Assembly (NCBI GenBank): GCA_017554235.1
Contig: JAFZIV010000051.1
Span: forward strand, 1 to 56,440
Direction: 5' to 3'
Source: Selenomonadaceae bacterium
GTDB taxonomy: Bacteria > Bacillota > Negativicutes > Selenomonadales > Selenomonadaceae
DNA: 56,440 nucleotides
Below, in pieces: positions 17,632-26,255 of this stretch. The notes beneath the pieces are model-generated. The model saw only the letters and a program-made list of their open reading frames with translations, made no database searches and was not told the DNA's origin. Position numbers and translations under genes: made by a program. The first letter of the stretch is position 1. Each line of letters opens with the position of its first letter.

Positions 17632-17892
17632 GTGGTTAGTGATGAAACGATGACTTTTAATTTCGGAACGGAGGAAAACCGCGCAGAAAGAGTTATAAAG
17701 ACGGCTTATTTGGCGATGAATGAAAAGGGCTATAATCCTGTTCATCAGCTTGTAGGCTACCTTTTAAGCGGCGATCCTGCGTACATTACAAGCCACCTTG
17801 ACGCACGAAGTAAAATCCGAAAGGTTGAGCGTGACGAACTTTTAGAAGAACTTGTCCGCACGTATTTAAACAATTTGGAGAAAAAATTGTGA
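17632..17892 (+). CDS. IreB-family (UPF0297) regulatory phosphoprotein
   Basis: 86 aa from GTG 17632 behind AAGGTGG. VKTAY-type segment [34 protein letters not shown] and the basic end are the family signature. In Enterococcus, IreB is phosphorylated by a Ser/Thr kinase and affects cephalosporin resistance. It overlaps ruvX by 4 nt; the order ireB-ruvX-DUF1292-mltG-U32 matches Bacillus yrzL-yrrK-yrzB-yrrL-yrrN/O. Confidence 0.92.
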   Translation: MVSDETMTFNFGTEENRAERVIKTAYLAMNEKGYNPVHQLVGYLLSGDPAYITSHLDARSKIRKVERDELLEELVRTYLNNLEKKL

Positions 17893-18311
17893 GATGTCTT
17901 TCACTGGACGTGGGCGATAAAACTGTTGGCATTGCCGTAAGTGATCCGCTTGGATTTACCGCGCAGGGCGTCAAAACTATTCAGCGCACGTCGAATAAAA
18001 ATGACGTTAAGGAAATCGGCGACTTAATTTCAGAATATGAAATTGACAAGTTGATAATAGGTCTGCCAAAAAATATGAACGGTACGGAGGGAGAACGTTG
18101 CGAAATTGTAAGAAAGTTTGCGGCGAAAATTTCAGTAGCATATCCTGACGTTGAACAAATTTTTTGGGACGAAAGACTTAGCACCGTTGCCGCCGAAAAA
18201 TCTTTAATCGCGGCTGACGTTAGCCGAAAAAAACGTAAAAAAGTTATTGACAAAATGGCAGCTGTCTACATCCTGCAAGGTTATCTTGACAGTGTAGGTA
18301 ATGCGTCATAA
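17889..18311 (+). CDS. ruvX: Putative Holliday junction resolvase / pre-16S rRNA nuclease RuvX (YqgF)
   Basis: 140 aa from GTG 17889 in a GTGA overlap with the ireB stop. [19 protein letters not shown] carries the first RNase-H-fold Asp and Gly; [14 protein letters not shown] and [11 protein letters not shown] supply the others. YqgF proteins are linked to 16S 5'-end maturation and recombination. A gap of 211 nt with a dispersed palindrome follows. Confidence 0.92.
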   Translation: MRCLSLDVGDKTVGIAVSDPLGFTAQGVKTIQRTSNKNDVKEIGDLISEYEIDKLIIGLPKNMNGTEGERCEIVRKFAAKISVAYPDVEQIFWDERLSTVAAEKSLIAADVSRKKRKKVIDKMAAVYILQGYLDSVGNAS

Positions 18312-18430
18312 ATCCAACCAAATAGGCAACTCCTCGATTTTGTCGCAGATTAAAATTATCTTAACGCGGGAACGCGGCAATAACATAAATTTACTGAAAA
18401 GTTATTCGCGAAAATCGCAGTTGCCGACCA

Positions 18431-18470
18431 ATGTTTTCTTTGCTACTTTCTTTTGCGCCAAAAGAAAGTT
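18431..18470. repeat. Dispersed palindrome, copy 2
   Basis: ACTTTCTTTTG (18445-18455) and its complement CAAAAGAAAGT (18459-18469) around CGC, preceded by ATGTTTTCTTTGCT. It is the same family as 9217-9251 and 46767-46806. Confidence 0.8.
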
Positions 18471-18522
18471 GTTTAAAAAAATAAAAAAAATTCTAAGCTA
18501 AAATTGAAGGGAGCAAAATATA

Positions 18523-18909
18523 ATGGCTAAAGAAAAAAATAACGAAAATCTTGTTGAGGAAGAAATGGACGAAGAATTTGGCGACATCGTAGTTGAGATG
18601 ACGGACGAGGACGGCAACTCTTATTTCTATACCGAAGAAATGATTATCCCCGTCGGCGATGACAATTACGCACTTTTGGTTGAGATTCCCGACCACGAAG
18701 ATTGCGACTGCGACCATGAACATGAACACGACCATGAAGGTTGCGATTGCGGTTGCGAAGATGGCGACGTTATCATTGCAAAAATTGTTAAAGATGAAAA
18801 CGGCGAAGATATGTACATTGAGCCGACTGATGAAGAATTTGAGTTGGTTCAAAAGGTGTATGAAGAAATGATGGAAGCTGACTTTGACGACGAAGACGAA
18901 GTTAAATGA
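18523..18909 (+). CDS. DUF1292 protein (YrzB-like) with a Cys/His-rich insert
   Basis: 128 aa, very acidic. The DUF1292 core is DIVVEMTDEDGNSYFYTEEMI ... DNYALLVEIP and the VIIAKIVKDENGEDMYIEP block. Between them, at about residues 63-86, sits a run of Cys, His, Asp and Glu (DCDCDHEHEHDHEGCDCGC) that looks metal-binding. It overlaps mltG by 4 nt (ATGA). The family's function is unknown, but the place between ruvX and mltG is conserved in Firmicutes. Confidence 0.85.
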   Translation: MAKEKNNENLVEEEMDEEFGDIVVEMTDEDGNSYFYTEEMIIPVGDDNYALLVEIPDHEDCDCDHEHEHDHEGCDCGCEDGDVIIAKIVKDENGEDMYIEPTDEEFELVQKVYEEMMEADFDDEDEVK

Positions 18910-20105
18910 AATTTCCTTTTTCCAAGTCTGATAAGAAAAAATCAGACGAAAATGTTTCATCTATTGGAAGTCGAAGTGAAAGGAAACGTAGAGCACGGGC
19001 GGCGTTTTTATCAAAAGTTTTTAACGTACTATTAACGCCGTTCCGTTGGTTACGTTCATTGCTGGAGGAAGTTTCTTTGAAATATATCGTTTCAATTATC
19101 GTCGGCGTAATTTTTTGTATTGCGGTAGTCGGTGCAGTTTTAATTTTTGTTGATCCTTCAGCGATTAAGTTTGAACAGCAACTTAAGCCGCAAACTAATG
19201 AAGACGGCACGGAAAAACATGTCCATGTAAAAATTCGCGAAGGTATGACGACTGCCGAAATTGCCGATATTCTTGAAGCTAAAGAAGTCATTGCCAGCAG
19301 TTTAAAATTTAGACTTCTTTCGAGACTGCGCGGCTACGAAGGACAACTTAAGCCCGGCACTTACGTTTTTACAATCGGTATGAATGACGAAGATGTTTTC
19401 GCAAAACTTTTAAGTGGTGAAAAATTTCTTTTGCGATTCACAATCCCTGAAGGTTTTGGCGTCAAGGAAATTGCAGAGCGTTTATACGAGCTTGATATTG
19501 CGGACAATGAAGATTTTTTGAAAGCGGCGGAAAATTTTGCGCCATACAGTTATATGCACAAGCGCAAAGATGTTCGCTATGCGGCGGAAGGTTTTCTTTT
19601 CCCTGAAACTTATGCGGTAGAAAGTGATGCGCCGATTGAAGATATTTTAAAAATGATGGCGGAGGAATTTGACAGACGAATTACTCCTAATATGCGTGAA
19701 CGCGCTAAGGAAATGGGCTTGTCGATTTACGATTTAACTACACTTGCGTCGTTGGTTGAACGTGAAGTGCGTTACCCTGAAGATATGGCGATTGTCGCGC
19801 AGGTTTTTCTTAAGCGATTGAAAATGAATATGCCATTGCAGACGGACGCCACGTTACAATATTTGTTGGACGAACCAAAAGAGGACGTGACGCTTGAGGA
19901 TACGGAAATTGATTCGCCATACAACACTTACAAGCATAACGGTTTGCCACCCGGTCCTATTGCCAACGCGGGAATAGAAGCTTTTCAAGCGGTGTTGCAT
20001 CCGGCGAATACTGATTATTTATATTTTGTCGCGGATCGTCAAGGGCATAATCATTACTCCAACACTTACGAAGAGCATTTAGTTTTAGTCAATCAATACA
20101 GATAA
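18906..20105 (+). CDS. mltG: Endolytic murein transglycosylase MltG
   Basis: 399 aa. A basic cytoplasmic N-terminus is followed by one membrane helix (about residues 60-80, YIVSIIVGVIFCIAVVGAV) and the YceG/MltG domain. The latter has GFLFPETY, the catalytic Glu in LASLVEREV, and ending motifs SPYNTYKHNGLPPGPIAN. MltG cuts nascent glycan strands and sets their length. It is translationally coupled to the DUF1292 gene. Confidence 0.95.
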   Translation: MKFPFSKSDKKKSDENVSSIGSRSERKRRARAAFLSKVFNVLLTPFRWLRSLLEEVSLKYIVSIIVGVIFCIAVVGAVLIFVDPSAIKFEQQLKPQTNEDGTEKHVHVKIREGMTTAEIADILEAKEVIASSLKFRLLSRLRGYEGQLKPGTYVFTIGMNDEDVFAKLLSGEKFLLRFTIPEGFGVKEIAERLYELDIADNEDFLKAAENFAPYSYMHKRKDVRYAAEGFLFPETYAVESDAPIEDILKMMAEEFDRRITPNMRERAKEMGLSIYDLTTLASLVEREVRYPEDMAIVAQVFLKRLKMNMPLQTDATLQYLLDEPKEDVTLEDTEIDSPYNTYKHNGLPPGPIANAGIEAFQAVLHPANTDYLYFVADRQGHNHYSNTYEEHLVLVNQYR

Positions 20106-20115
20106 GGGAAAAATT

Positions 20116-21327
20116 TTGAGCATTGAACTTTTAGCACCTGCAGGGAATTTTGAAAAATTGCAAGCCGCCTTGATTTACGGGGCGGACGCCGTTTATATTG
20201 GCGGAAAAAATTTTAATCTGCGTGCCTACGGAGATAATTTCAGCGAAGAAGAAATTATTCAAGCCGTCGATTTTACGCACAAACTCGGCAAAAAAATTTA
20301 TGTTACGGTAAATATTTTCGCTAATAACGCTGACTTAGATGAACTTGCCGCATATCTGAAATTTTTGGACGACGCGGGAGTTGACGCAGTTTTAATTTCT
20401 GATTTGGGCGTTTTTACTTTGGCTAAGGAAGTTACGAAAAATCTTGATATTCACGTAAGCACGCAAGCCAATGTTACGAATTATCGCGAGGTAAATTTTT
20501 TTCATCAGTTGGGAGCAAGCAGAATTGTTTTAGCGCGAGAGTTGACGCGTGACGAAATTTTAGAAATTAAATCCAAGTCAGACGTTGAGCTGGAAATTTT
20601 TGTACACGGCGCAATGTGCATTTCATATTCAGGGCGTTGCTACTTATCGCACTACTTGACGGGACGCAGTGGTAATCGCGGCGAATGTACGCACTCTTGT
20701 CGTTGGAAATATTCTCTGGTTGAAGATAAAAGACCTGACGAAAAATTTTCTGTTGAAGAGGACAAGCGCGGCGCGTATGTAATGAACTCGAAAGATTTAT
20801 GTTTGTTGCCGTGCCTTGACAAAGTGATTGACAGCGGAGTTACGTCGTTGAAGATTGAAGGGCGTATGAAGAGCGTTAATTACGTTGCCGGCGTTGTCAA
20901 AACTTATCGGCGGGCTATTGACGCTTATTTAGAAAATCCTGCGGCGTTTAAGATTTTGCCTGAATGGATTGATGAGCTTGACAAAGTTGCGCATAGACCG
21001 TATACGACGGGATTTTTTGTAAGTGACGGCAAACCTACAGAAATTTACGACACGTCGAAACCTAAACGTACTTCAGAATTTTTAGGGATTGTGCGAGAAT
21101 TTGACGCCGATAAAATGTTGGCGACGATTGAACAGCGCGGCAAATTTGAAGTCGGGCAGAACGTAGAATTTTTTCAACCTCACGATAAAACTTTTGCGCA
21201 GAAAATTTCCGTAATGTTTGATGAGGAAGGACAGGAAATTTTATCCGCGCCGCATGCACAACAAATTGTAAAAATTCCAGTCGATAAGCCCGTAGAAATT
21301 TTTTCGTTAATGAGGTGTAACGTATGA
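20116..21327 (+). CDS. U32-family peptidase-like protein (TrhP-type tRNA hydroxylation factor)
   Basis: 403 aa from TTG 20116 after AAGGGAA. ELLAPAGNFEKLQAAL starts a TIM-barrel domain; EIFVHGAMCISYSGRCYLS and NRGECTHSCRW give the conserved Cys set of the U32 signature, and LKIEGRMKS follows. In Bacillus the equivalent genes downstream of mltG (yrrN/yrrO, TrhP1/TrhP2) are required for 5-hydroxyuridine at tRNA position 34. Position and motifs support the same role here. It overlaps the next small gene by 4 nt. Confidence 0.88.
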   Translation: MSIELLAPAGNFEKLQAALIYGADAVYIGGKNFNLRAYGDNFSEEEIIQAVDFTHKLGKKIYVTVNIFANNADLDELAAYLKFLDDAGVDAVLISDLGVFTLAKEVTKNLDIHVSTQANVTNYREVNFFHQLGASRIVLARELTRDEILEIKSKSDVELEIFVHGAMCISYSGRCYLSHYLTGRSGNRGECTHSCRWKYSLVEDKRPDEKFSVEEDKRGAYVMNSKDLCLLPCLDKVIDSGVTSLKIEGRMKSVNYVAGVVKTYRRAIDAYLENPAAFKILPEWIDELDKVAHRPYTTGFFVSDGKPTEIYDTSKPKRTSEFLGIVREFDADKMLATIEQRGKFEVGQNVEFFQPHDKTFAQKISVMFDEEGQEILSAPHAQQIVKIPVDKPVEIFSLMRCNV

Positions 21328-21503
21328 TTGAAGTTGAAAAACTCCGCGCAGATTATGATAGCGAAGATGCGGAGCTTGAAAAAATTGCTATCGAACGTCT
21401 CAAAGATGACGATAAACAGTTTATTCCTTTTGAAGAAGTTTTAAAACAATTTCATATAACTCAAAAAGATATTGATAAACTTGGGGACGTTGAATTTGAA
21501 TAA
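21324..21503 (+). CDS. Small RelB-like antitoxin candidate
   Basis: 59 aa, acidic: MIEVEKLRADYDSEDAELEK ... FEEVLKQFHITQKDIDKLG. It starts in an ATGA overlap with the U32 gene and ends where a RelE-type toxin frame begins. Position and size are those of a type II antitoxin; no clear family motif is seen, so the call rests on its neighbour. Confidence 0.6.
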   Translation: MIEVEKLRADYDSEDAELEKIAIERLKDDDKQFIPFEEVLKQFHITQKDIDKLGDVEFE

Positions 21504-21811
21504 GCTGGGGACTTTCTTTCCACAGTAAGGCTATCGACGATTTTTCCGCGTTAGACCACTCTCAACAGTTGGAAGTTGCAAAGGCAATCGACAAAGTTAA
21601 AGAAAATCCTCTGCCAATTCAAGAAGGCGGGTACGGAAAACCGCTTAGCGGAAAGTTGGCGGGCTGTTGTAAAATTAAACTTAAAAAATCAGGAATTCGT
21701 ATCGTTTATAAAATTGAGCGCACCGAAACAGAAATGAAAATTATAGTCATTGGTTTGCGTAAAGATTTTGAAGTGTACAAGTTAGCTGAAAGTCGAATTG
21801 ACGATACTTAA
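21500..21811 (+). pseudogene. RelE/ParE-family toxin with ATA in place of the start codon
   Basis: In frame from 21500 the translation reads (I)SWGLSFHSKAIDDFSALD ... GGYGKPLSGKLAGCCKIKLK ... IRIVYKIERTETEMKIIVIGLR, a complete RelE-like toxin of about 103 aa that would normally begin MSW. The codon there is ATA and a stop precedes it at 21497. The next start in frame is TTG 21569, which would drop 23 residues including the first strand and helix. An ancestral ATGA overlap with the antitoxin stop (TGA) would become ATAA by one G-to-A change that keeps the antitoxin stop. It is either silenced or read from a weak AUA start. Confidence 0.7.
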
Positions 21812-21832
21812 AAGTTTAGCGAGGTGATAACA

Positions 21833-22180
21833 TTGAGAGATTTTTTTAAAAATTTATTTAGCAGAGATAATGAATACGAAAAGGTTGAACCTATTGACAT
21901 TGAAAACGCCGTAAGAAAAGAAATTACCGTTTCCGGTAGAGTGCAGGGCGTAGGCTTTCGTTTTTTCACTCAACAGACGGCATTAAATTTGCGCATTACA
22001 GGCTGGGTAAAGAATCAGTCGGACGGTTCTGTTATTATGGAAGTTCAAGGGACGCCGCAACAGCTTGACGCTTTAATTACGCGCTTGAAACAAGGTAACG
22101 GATATTCTAAAGTCGAGCAGATGAAGATTGAAGACCTTGAAGTTGATAAGGGGGAAAATAAATTTGGAATCAGGTATTGA
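21833..22180 (+). CDS. acyP: Acylphosphatase with N-terminal extension
   Basis: 115 aa from TTG 21833, 6 nt after GAGGTG; GTG 21824 overlaps that site. The acylphosphatase domain (about residues 30-115) has VSGRVQGVGFRFFTQQTA with the catalytic Arg and GWVKNQSDGSVIMEVQG with the catalytic Asn. The first 28 residues are charged and not part of the fold. It hydrolyses acyl phosphates. It overlaps aroQ by 17 nt. Confidence 0.9.
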   Translation: MRDFFKNLFSRDNEYEKVEPIDIENAVRKEITVSGRVQGVGFRFFTQQTALNLRITGWVKNQSDGSVIMEVQGTPQQLDALITRLKQGNGYSKVEQMKIEDLEVDKGENKFGIRY

Positions 22181-22655
22181 CGGAGTAAACCCCAAAAGAA
22201 TTTTAGTTTTGAACGGACCGAATTTAAACCTGTTAGGCTCGCGTGAACCGGCAATTTACGGGCGCACAACACTCAATGATATTAACGAAATGTTACGTGA
22301 ACGCGCTAAAGAATTGGGCGTTGACGAAATAGATTTTCTGCAATCAAACTTTGAAGGCGCATTAATTGAGGCGATTCAAAAGGCGCGTGGACGTTACGAC
22401 TTTATACTTTTGAATGCGGGCGCATTGACGCATTACAGCATTGCTCTACGCGACGCAATCTCCGCAGTACCTGTACCTGTCATTGAAATTCATTTGTCGA
22501 ATATTCATAAGCGCGAAGAGTTCCGTCACAATTCCGTAATTGCTCCCGTTGTTATGGGACAAATTTGCGGATTCGGCGTCGACAGTTACATTGCGGCACT
22601 TGAAATCGCAGTCAGAAAACTTCAACGTGAGGCGCAGACAAATGGCGGATTTTAA
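22164..22655 (+). CDS. aroQ: 3-dehydroquinate dehydratase, type II
   Basis: 163 aa from TTG 22164, 9 nt after AAGGGGG. ILVLNGPNLNLLGSREPAIYG carries the catalytic Tyr region, NFEGALIEAI and LNAGALTHYSIALRDA the substrate loop, and EIHLSNIHKREEFRH the catalytic His region. It converts 3-dehydroquinate to 3-dehydroshikimate. It overlaps both neighbours and is followed by an M24 peptidase, the same pairing as in many Firmicutes (aroQ-pepP). Confidence 0.95.
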   Translation: MESGIDGVNPKRILVLNGPNLNLLGSREPAIYGRTTLNDINEMLRERAKELGVDEIDFLQSNFEGALIEAIQKARGRYDFILLNAGALTHYSIALRDAISAVPVPVIEIHLSNIHKREEFRHNSVIAPVVMGQICGFGVDSYIAALEIAVRKLQREAQTNGGF

Positions 22656-23721
22656 TTTTTCTGCTCGGCTTGAACGTCTGATGAAAAAAATTTCAGATGA
22701 ACAGGTTGACGCAATTTTAATTTACAAGCCGGAAAATGTTTATTATTTCAGCGGATTTAACGGCGACAGTACAATTTTATTTATCTCAAAAAATTTTCGT
22801 AAGCTGATAACCGACGGGCGATACACAGAGCAAGCCGAAAGTCAAGCGAAAAATTTTGAAGTCATTAAACAAACTGAAGGGCTTTTCAGTAAACTTGCCG
22901 ATGAGGTAAAAAATTCTGCGGTTAAGACGATTGGCTTTGAAGGAAATTTTTTTACCTTTGATGAACACGCTAATTTGAAAGAAAAAACTTCCAACGTTGA
23001 ATTAAAATCTGTTGAGCTTAATTCATTGCGGCAGATTAAAGACGCGGCGGAAATTTCTTGTATACGTCAAGCCTGCGCGATTGCGGATAAAGCCTTTGCA
23101 GAACTTTTGAAGTTTATCAAGGCTGGTGTGCGCGAATTTGAAGTTGCCGCCAAGTTGGAATATCTGATGAGGAAATTTGGTTCAGAACGAGCCGCATTTG
23201 ATACGATTGTAGCTTCAGGAGTTCGAGGAAGTTTGCCGCATGGTCGGGCTAGCGACAAAGTTATTGAGAACGGGGAACTTGTCACGATAGATTTTGGTGC
23301 AGTCTATAACGGCTATCATTCGGATATAACGCGGACAATTTGCGTAGGTAAAGCGTCAACACGTCAACGTGAAATTTATAATGCGGTGTTGTCCGCGCAG
23401 ATTTACGGGCTTGAAATTATCAAAGCTGGTGTCGGCGGCAAGGCGATTGACGAAAAAGTTAGGGAAGGGTTGAAAAATTTAGGTTACGGAGAATATTTTG
23501 TTCACGGTCTCGGACACAGTTTAGGGCTTGAAATTCACGAAGAACCGCGCCTTAGTCCGCGCAGTAAATGTGAAAGTCTTGAAGTCAATATGCTTGTAAC
23601 TGATGAGCCGGGCGTTTACATTCCAAATTTTGGCGGCGTAAGAATTGAAGATACGGTACTTGTCACGGTTGACGGTGCAGAACCTTTGACGAAAAGTCCC
23701 AAAAATTTGTTGGAAATTTGA
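22642..23721 (+). CDS. Xaa-Pro aminopeptidase-like M24 metallopeptidase
   Basis: 359 aa from ATG 22642 behind GTGAGG, overlapping aroQ by 14 nt. A creatinase-type N-terminal domain (residues 1-130, YYFSGFNGDS) is followed by the pita-bread domain with the five metal ligands: Asp in TIDFGA and HSDITRTI, His in GLGHSLGLEIHE, Glu in TDEPGVYIP and RIEDTVLVT. It removes N-terminal residues before proline. It is the last gene of the run before a terminator. Confidence 0.93.
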   Translation: MADFNFSARLERLMKKISDEQVDAILIYKPENVYYFSGFNGDSTILFISKNFRKLITDGRYTEQAESQAKNFEVIKQTEGLFSKLADEVKNSAVKTIGFEGNFFTFDEHANLKEKTSNVELKSVELNSLRQIKDAAEISCIRQACAIADKAFAELLKFIKAGVREFEVAAKLEYLMRKFGSERAAFDTIVASGVRGSLPHGRASDKVIENGELVTIDFGAVYNGYHSDITRTICVGKASTRQREIYNAVLSAQIYGLEIIKAGVGGKAIDEKVREGLKNLGYGEYFVHGLGHSLGLEIHEEPRLSPRSKCESLEVNMLVTDEPGVYIPNFGGVRIEDTVLVTVDGAEPLTKSPKNLLEI

Positions 23722-23740
23722 AATCGCTATAAAAAAAATT

Positions 23741-23770
23741 ATCCTCTTCCAATGCGGAGGAGGATTTTTT
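23741..23770 (+). terminator. Bidirectional terminator between M24 peptidase and heptosyltransferase genes
   Basis: ATCCTCTTCC (23741-23750) pairs over 10 bp with GGAGGAGGAT (23756-23765); T run after, A run before. Confidence 0.85.
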
Positions 23771-23788
23771 AATTTACATAAAAATTTT

Positions 23789-24826
23789 TCAGAAATATTC
23801 GCAGAGCATAACAGAAATTTTATCCCGAATCTGCGCGGCGGAAATATATTCTAAGCAGTCAAGATTTTGCGGACAAGCGCGTTCCCAGCAACCCTTACAA
23901 GGTCTGTCAACTTCAATAGAATTTTGCGGTTGACCATACGCGCCGTTACGATTCGCGTCAGTTGGACCCATTAACATAACTACGGGAACTTTCAAGCCCG
24001 CCGCTAAATGTACAATGCCTGTGTCGCCGCCAATCACCAGACAAGAATTTTTCACGATATGCGCAAGTTGCGGAAGATTAGTTTGATTTACAAGATTAAT
24101 CGGCGGAATTTCCATAAGCTCTTCAATTTCTGCGGCGCGTTGCACGTCGACAGCACCGTTGCCGACAATTACGGGAATAATTTCCAATTCGTAAAGCCAA
24201 TCGCCAATCTCGGCAAAATTTTCAACCTTCCAACGTTTATTCGCCCAATTCGCACCAATCGCTAAAATCACATACTTGTTGCCTGCGCGTAAGCCTGCGT
24301 GATTTGTTATCGCATCCGCCTTTCTAATTTCATCTGACGGAATTTCCAGCGGGAAGACAACTTTTTCAACTCGACAACCAATAGCCCGCGCAGTATCCAA
24401 ATATCTTTCGACAACATGTCCGGTCGAATGCTCACCAATTACCGGCGTAGAAATTTTATCGCTCATCTCGCGCATATTGCAGATACCCAACTTGATATTT
24501 GCGTTGGCAAAAAAAGCTATTGCCGCCGACTTAAACAGCCCTTGTAAATCCAAAACTGCATCGTAATTTTCGCGTTGAAGTTCGCGGCGAAAAGGTAAAA
24601 ATAATTTTGCAAAACCTTTTAAAGTCCGAAAATCTTTTTTGCGGAACAAAATTATTCTGTCAACGCAGGGATTCATTTTTATCAAGTCGTAAGCCGGCGG
24701 CTCGACTACCCACGTAATTTTTGCGTCAGGGAAAGTTTCCTTTATCGCGTAGCTGACCGGCAAGGCGTGTATCACGTCGCCAATCGCGCTAAGCTTGACG
24801 ATTAAAATATTTTTTAGGTCTTCCAT
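23789..24826 (-). CDS. LPS heptosyltransferase I-like glycosyltransferase (GT9)
   Basis: 345 aa. KNILIVKLSAIGDVIHALPV is the N-terminal signature of ADP-heptose:LPS heptosyltransferases. The second Rossmann domain has VILAIGANWANKRW and the nucleotide-sugar block VIGGDTGIVHLAAGLKVPVVMLMGPTD. It ends with a Cys-rich tail (CKGCWERACPQNLDCLE). It would add heptose to the LPS inner core at the cytoplasmic face. It begins 7 nt after the TNT-autotransporter stop, with no strong ribosome binding site of its own, so translation may be coupled. Confidence 0.88.
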   Translation of the reverse strand: MEDLKNILIVKLSAIGDVIHALPVSYAIKETFPDAKITWVVEPPAYDLIKMNPCVDRIILFRKKDFRTLKGFAKLFLPFRRELQRENYDAVLDLQGLFKSAAIAFFANANIKLGICNMREMSDKISTPVIGEHSTGHVVERYLDTARAIGCRVEKVVFPLEIPSDEIRKADAITNHAGLRAGNKYVILAIGANWANKRWKVENFAEIGDWLYELEIIPVIVGNGAVDVQRAAEIEELMEIPPINLVNQTNLPQLAHIVKNSCLVIGGDTGIVHLAAGLKVPVVMLMGPTDANRNGAYGQPQNSIEVDRPCKGCWERACPQNLDCLEYISAAQIRDKISVMLCEYF

Positions 24827-24833
24827 TCAAAAT

Positions 24834-26243
24834 TTACCAAGTATATTGAACTTGCACGGCGGCAGATAATTCATCTTCATGCGCACTGCGTTGATAAGCC
24901 GCATCTAATCCTAACTTCCAATCACGCGAAATATCAAAGTTGCCGTTAATCCCAAGCGTCCAATGTAATTTGTCTGCTCTGGATTCCAATTCATAAACGG
25001 AACGGTCGTAATTGGCATAATTAAACTTAAATTTGGGCTTTGTACCTGTGAAAGCATATTCGCAACCTAAACGAACTGCCAAATTTCCGTTACCAAGATT
25101 GCGGCGAAATTCTATTCCGGGATTAAGCGCGGCGTAGAAATTATTTTTCATGTCAACATTTTGCCCGAAAATATCCGTAATTTCTTCGGTATAATTTGAC
25201 TGCTTTAAATATGACGCCGTCAAATCAACGTAGGGGCTTACCAGCCACGCATTATTATCATCGTTAAGATTATGTTTGTATTCGCCGCCAAATTCGATAA
25301 TATGACTATTGTATTTCGCATTTGAGTCCAAATAAATTTCGTCGACGTGACGTTCAAAATTATTTTTCTGCCGTCCATAATCTAAGTAAACAAATGCGCT
25401 GTCCCTATCCTTCGTGTAACTTGTGTACAAACCAATGCGCGTGTCATCAATTTTGGCGTCAGCGGTATTTGAGGAATAATTTGTCCGCCCGTAAGTCACA
25501 AATAAACCGTCCCGCCAATTTTCATTACGAACCCTATCATAACCGCCATAAACCGTGTTGGAATTATAATCGCCGTCATTGCTAAGATTACCGACACGCC
25601 TTGAAAATTTTATCCAAACGTCATTGTCGCCGACGTTCAATAAATGTTCGGCAAGTATTCTTCCGGTCATTGAGCGTTGTTGAACTATTATAGCGGGTTG
25701 AGCGTGATCGTCGCTTGCAAATTCCCATTGCTCGACACGGCGAAGATTACCTGAACTAATCAAATTCATTACTGAAGTTGGCAAAACGTATTGATAGCCG
25801 TTTCCTTCCTCATCAAACCAAGGGGAGATAATTCCGGCTTGCACGTCAGTAGATTTTTTCAGTACAAAAACGCTGTACGGTTTATCTTCTGTGCCGGGCG
25901 CACATGAACGCATCGTGTAAGGTATACCGGCAGGACAAACAAAAGTTCCGTAATCGCTACCGAATCTGTCAATCCACGTACCGACGCCTAAAGTTTGGTC
26001 GTAGGGCGTTTCTCCGAAGCCGTCATTAGCGGGCCAATTAACCGCGCCCGTTTCCTGATTATAATAAAGCGGATTATCGAAGACAGATTTATATTGCAGG
26101 TAAAGTTCATCGCTCGGACGGTTACTTCCCCAACTGTTAATTTTCGCTAAATCTTCGTCACTTATTACAGAATTGGCAAATACGGGACTTGCAAAGACAA
26201 TCACTGTAGCAGTTAAAGCGACATTAAAAATTTTTAAGTTCAA
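24834..26243 (-). CDS. Autotransporter with N-terminal TNT (NADase-like) domain and C-terminal beta-barrel
   Basis: 469 aa from TTG 26243, 8 nt after AAGGAG. Residues 1-23 are a signal peptide (ends SPVFA-N). Residues about 69-171 match the TNT domain, the NAD+ glycohydrolase first described in M. tuberculosis CpnT: WPANDGF, LGVGTWIDRFG, GTFVCPAGIPYTMRSCAPG, KPYSVFVLKK and GNGYQYVLPTSVMNLISSG-LRRV. Gln151 in YQYVLP sits where TNT has its essential Gln (inferred by eye). Residues about 195-469 are a typical autotransporter barrel of alternating strands ending AAVQVQYTW. The passenger is just the TNT domain, with no visible beta-helix. Downstream of htpG by 12 nt and upstream of a GT9 gene by 7 nt. 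No obvious immunity gene is adjacent. Confidence 0.8.
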   Translation of the reverse strand: MNLKIFNVALTATVIVFASPVFANSVISDEDLAKINSWGSNRPSDELYLQYKSVFDNPLYYNQETGAVNWPANDGFGETPYDQTLGVGTWIDRFGSDYGTFVCPAGIPYTMRSCAPGTEDKPYSVFVLKKSTDVQAGIISPWFDEEGNGYQYVLPTSVMNLISSGNLRRVEQWEFASDDHAQPAIIVQQRSMTGRILAEHLLNVGDNDVWIKFSRRVGNLSNDGDYNSNTVYGGYDRVRNENWRDGLFVTYGRTNYSSNTADAKIDDTRIGLYTSYTKDRDSAFVYLDYGRQKNNFERHVDEIYLDSNAKYNSHIIEFGGEYKHNLNDDNNAWLVSPYVDLTASYLKQSNYTEEITDIFGQNVDMKNNFYAALNPGIEFRRNLGNGNLAVRLGCEYAFTGTKPKFKFNYANYDRSVYELESRADKLHWTLGINGNFDISRDWKLGLDAAYQRSAHEDELSAAVQVQYTW

Positions 26244-26255
26244 TTTTTTGACTCC

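Noticed and set aside
18301..18501. 66-residue open frame after ruvX
   Set aside because: It consists of the end of ruvX, spacer and a dispersed palindrome, with no coding character.
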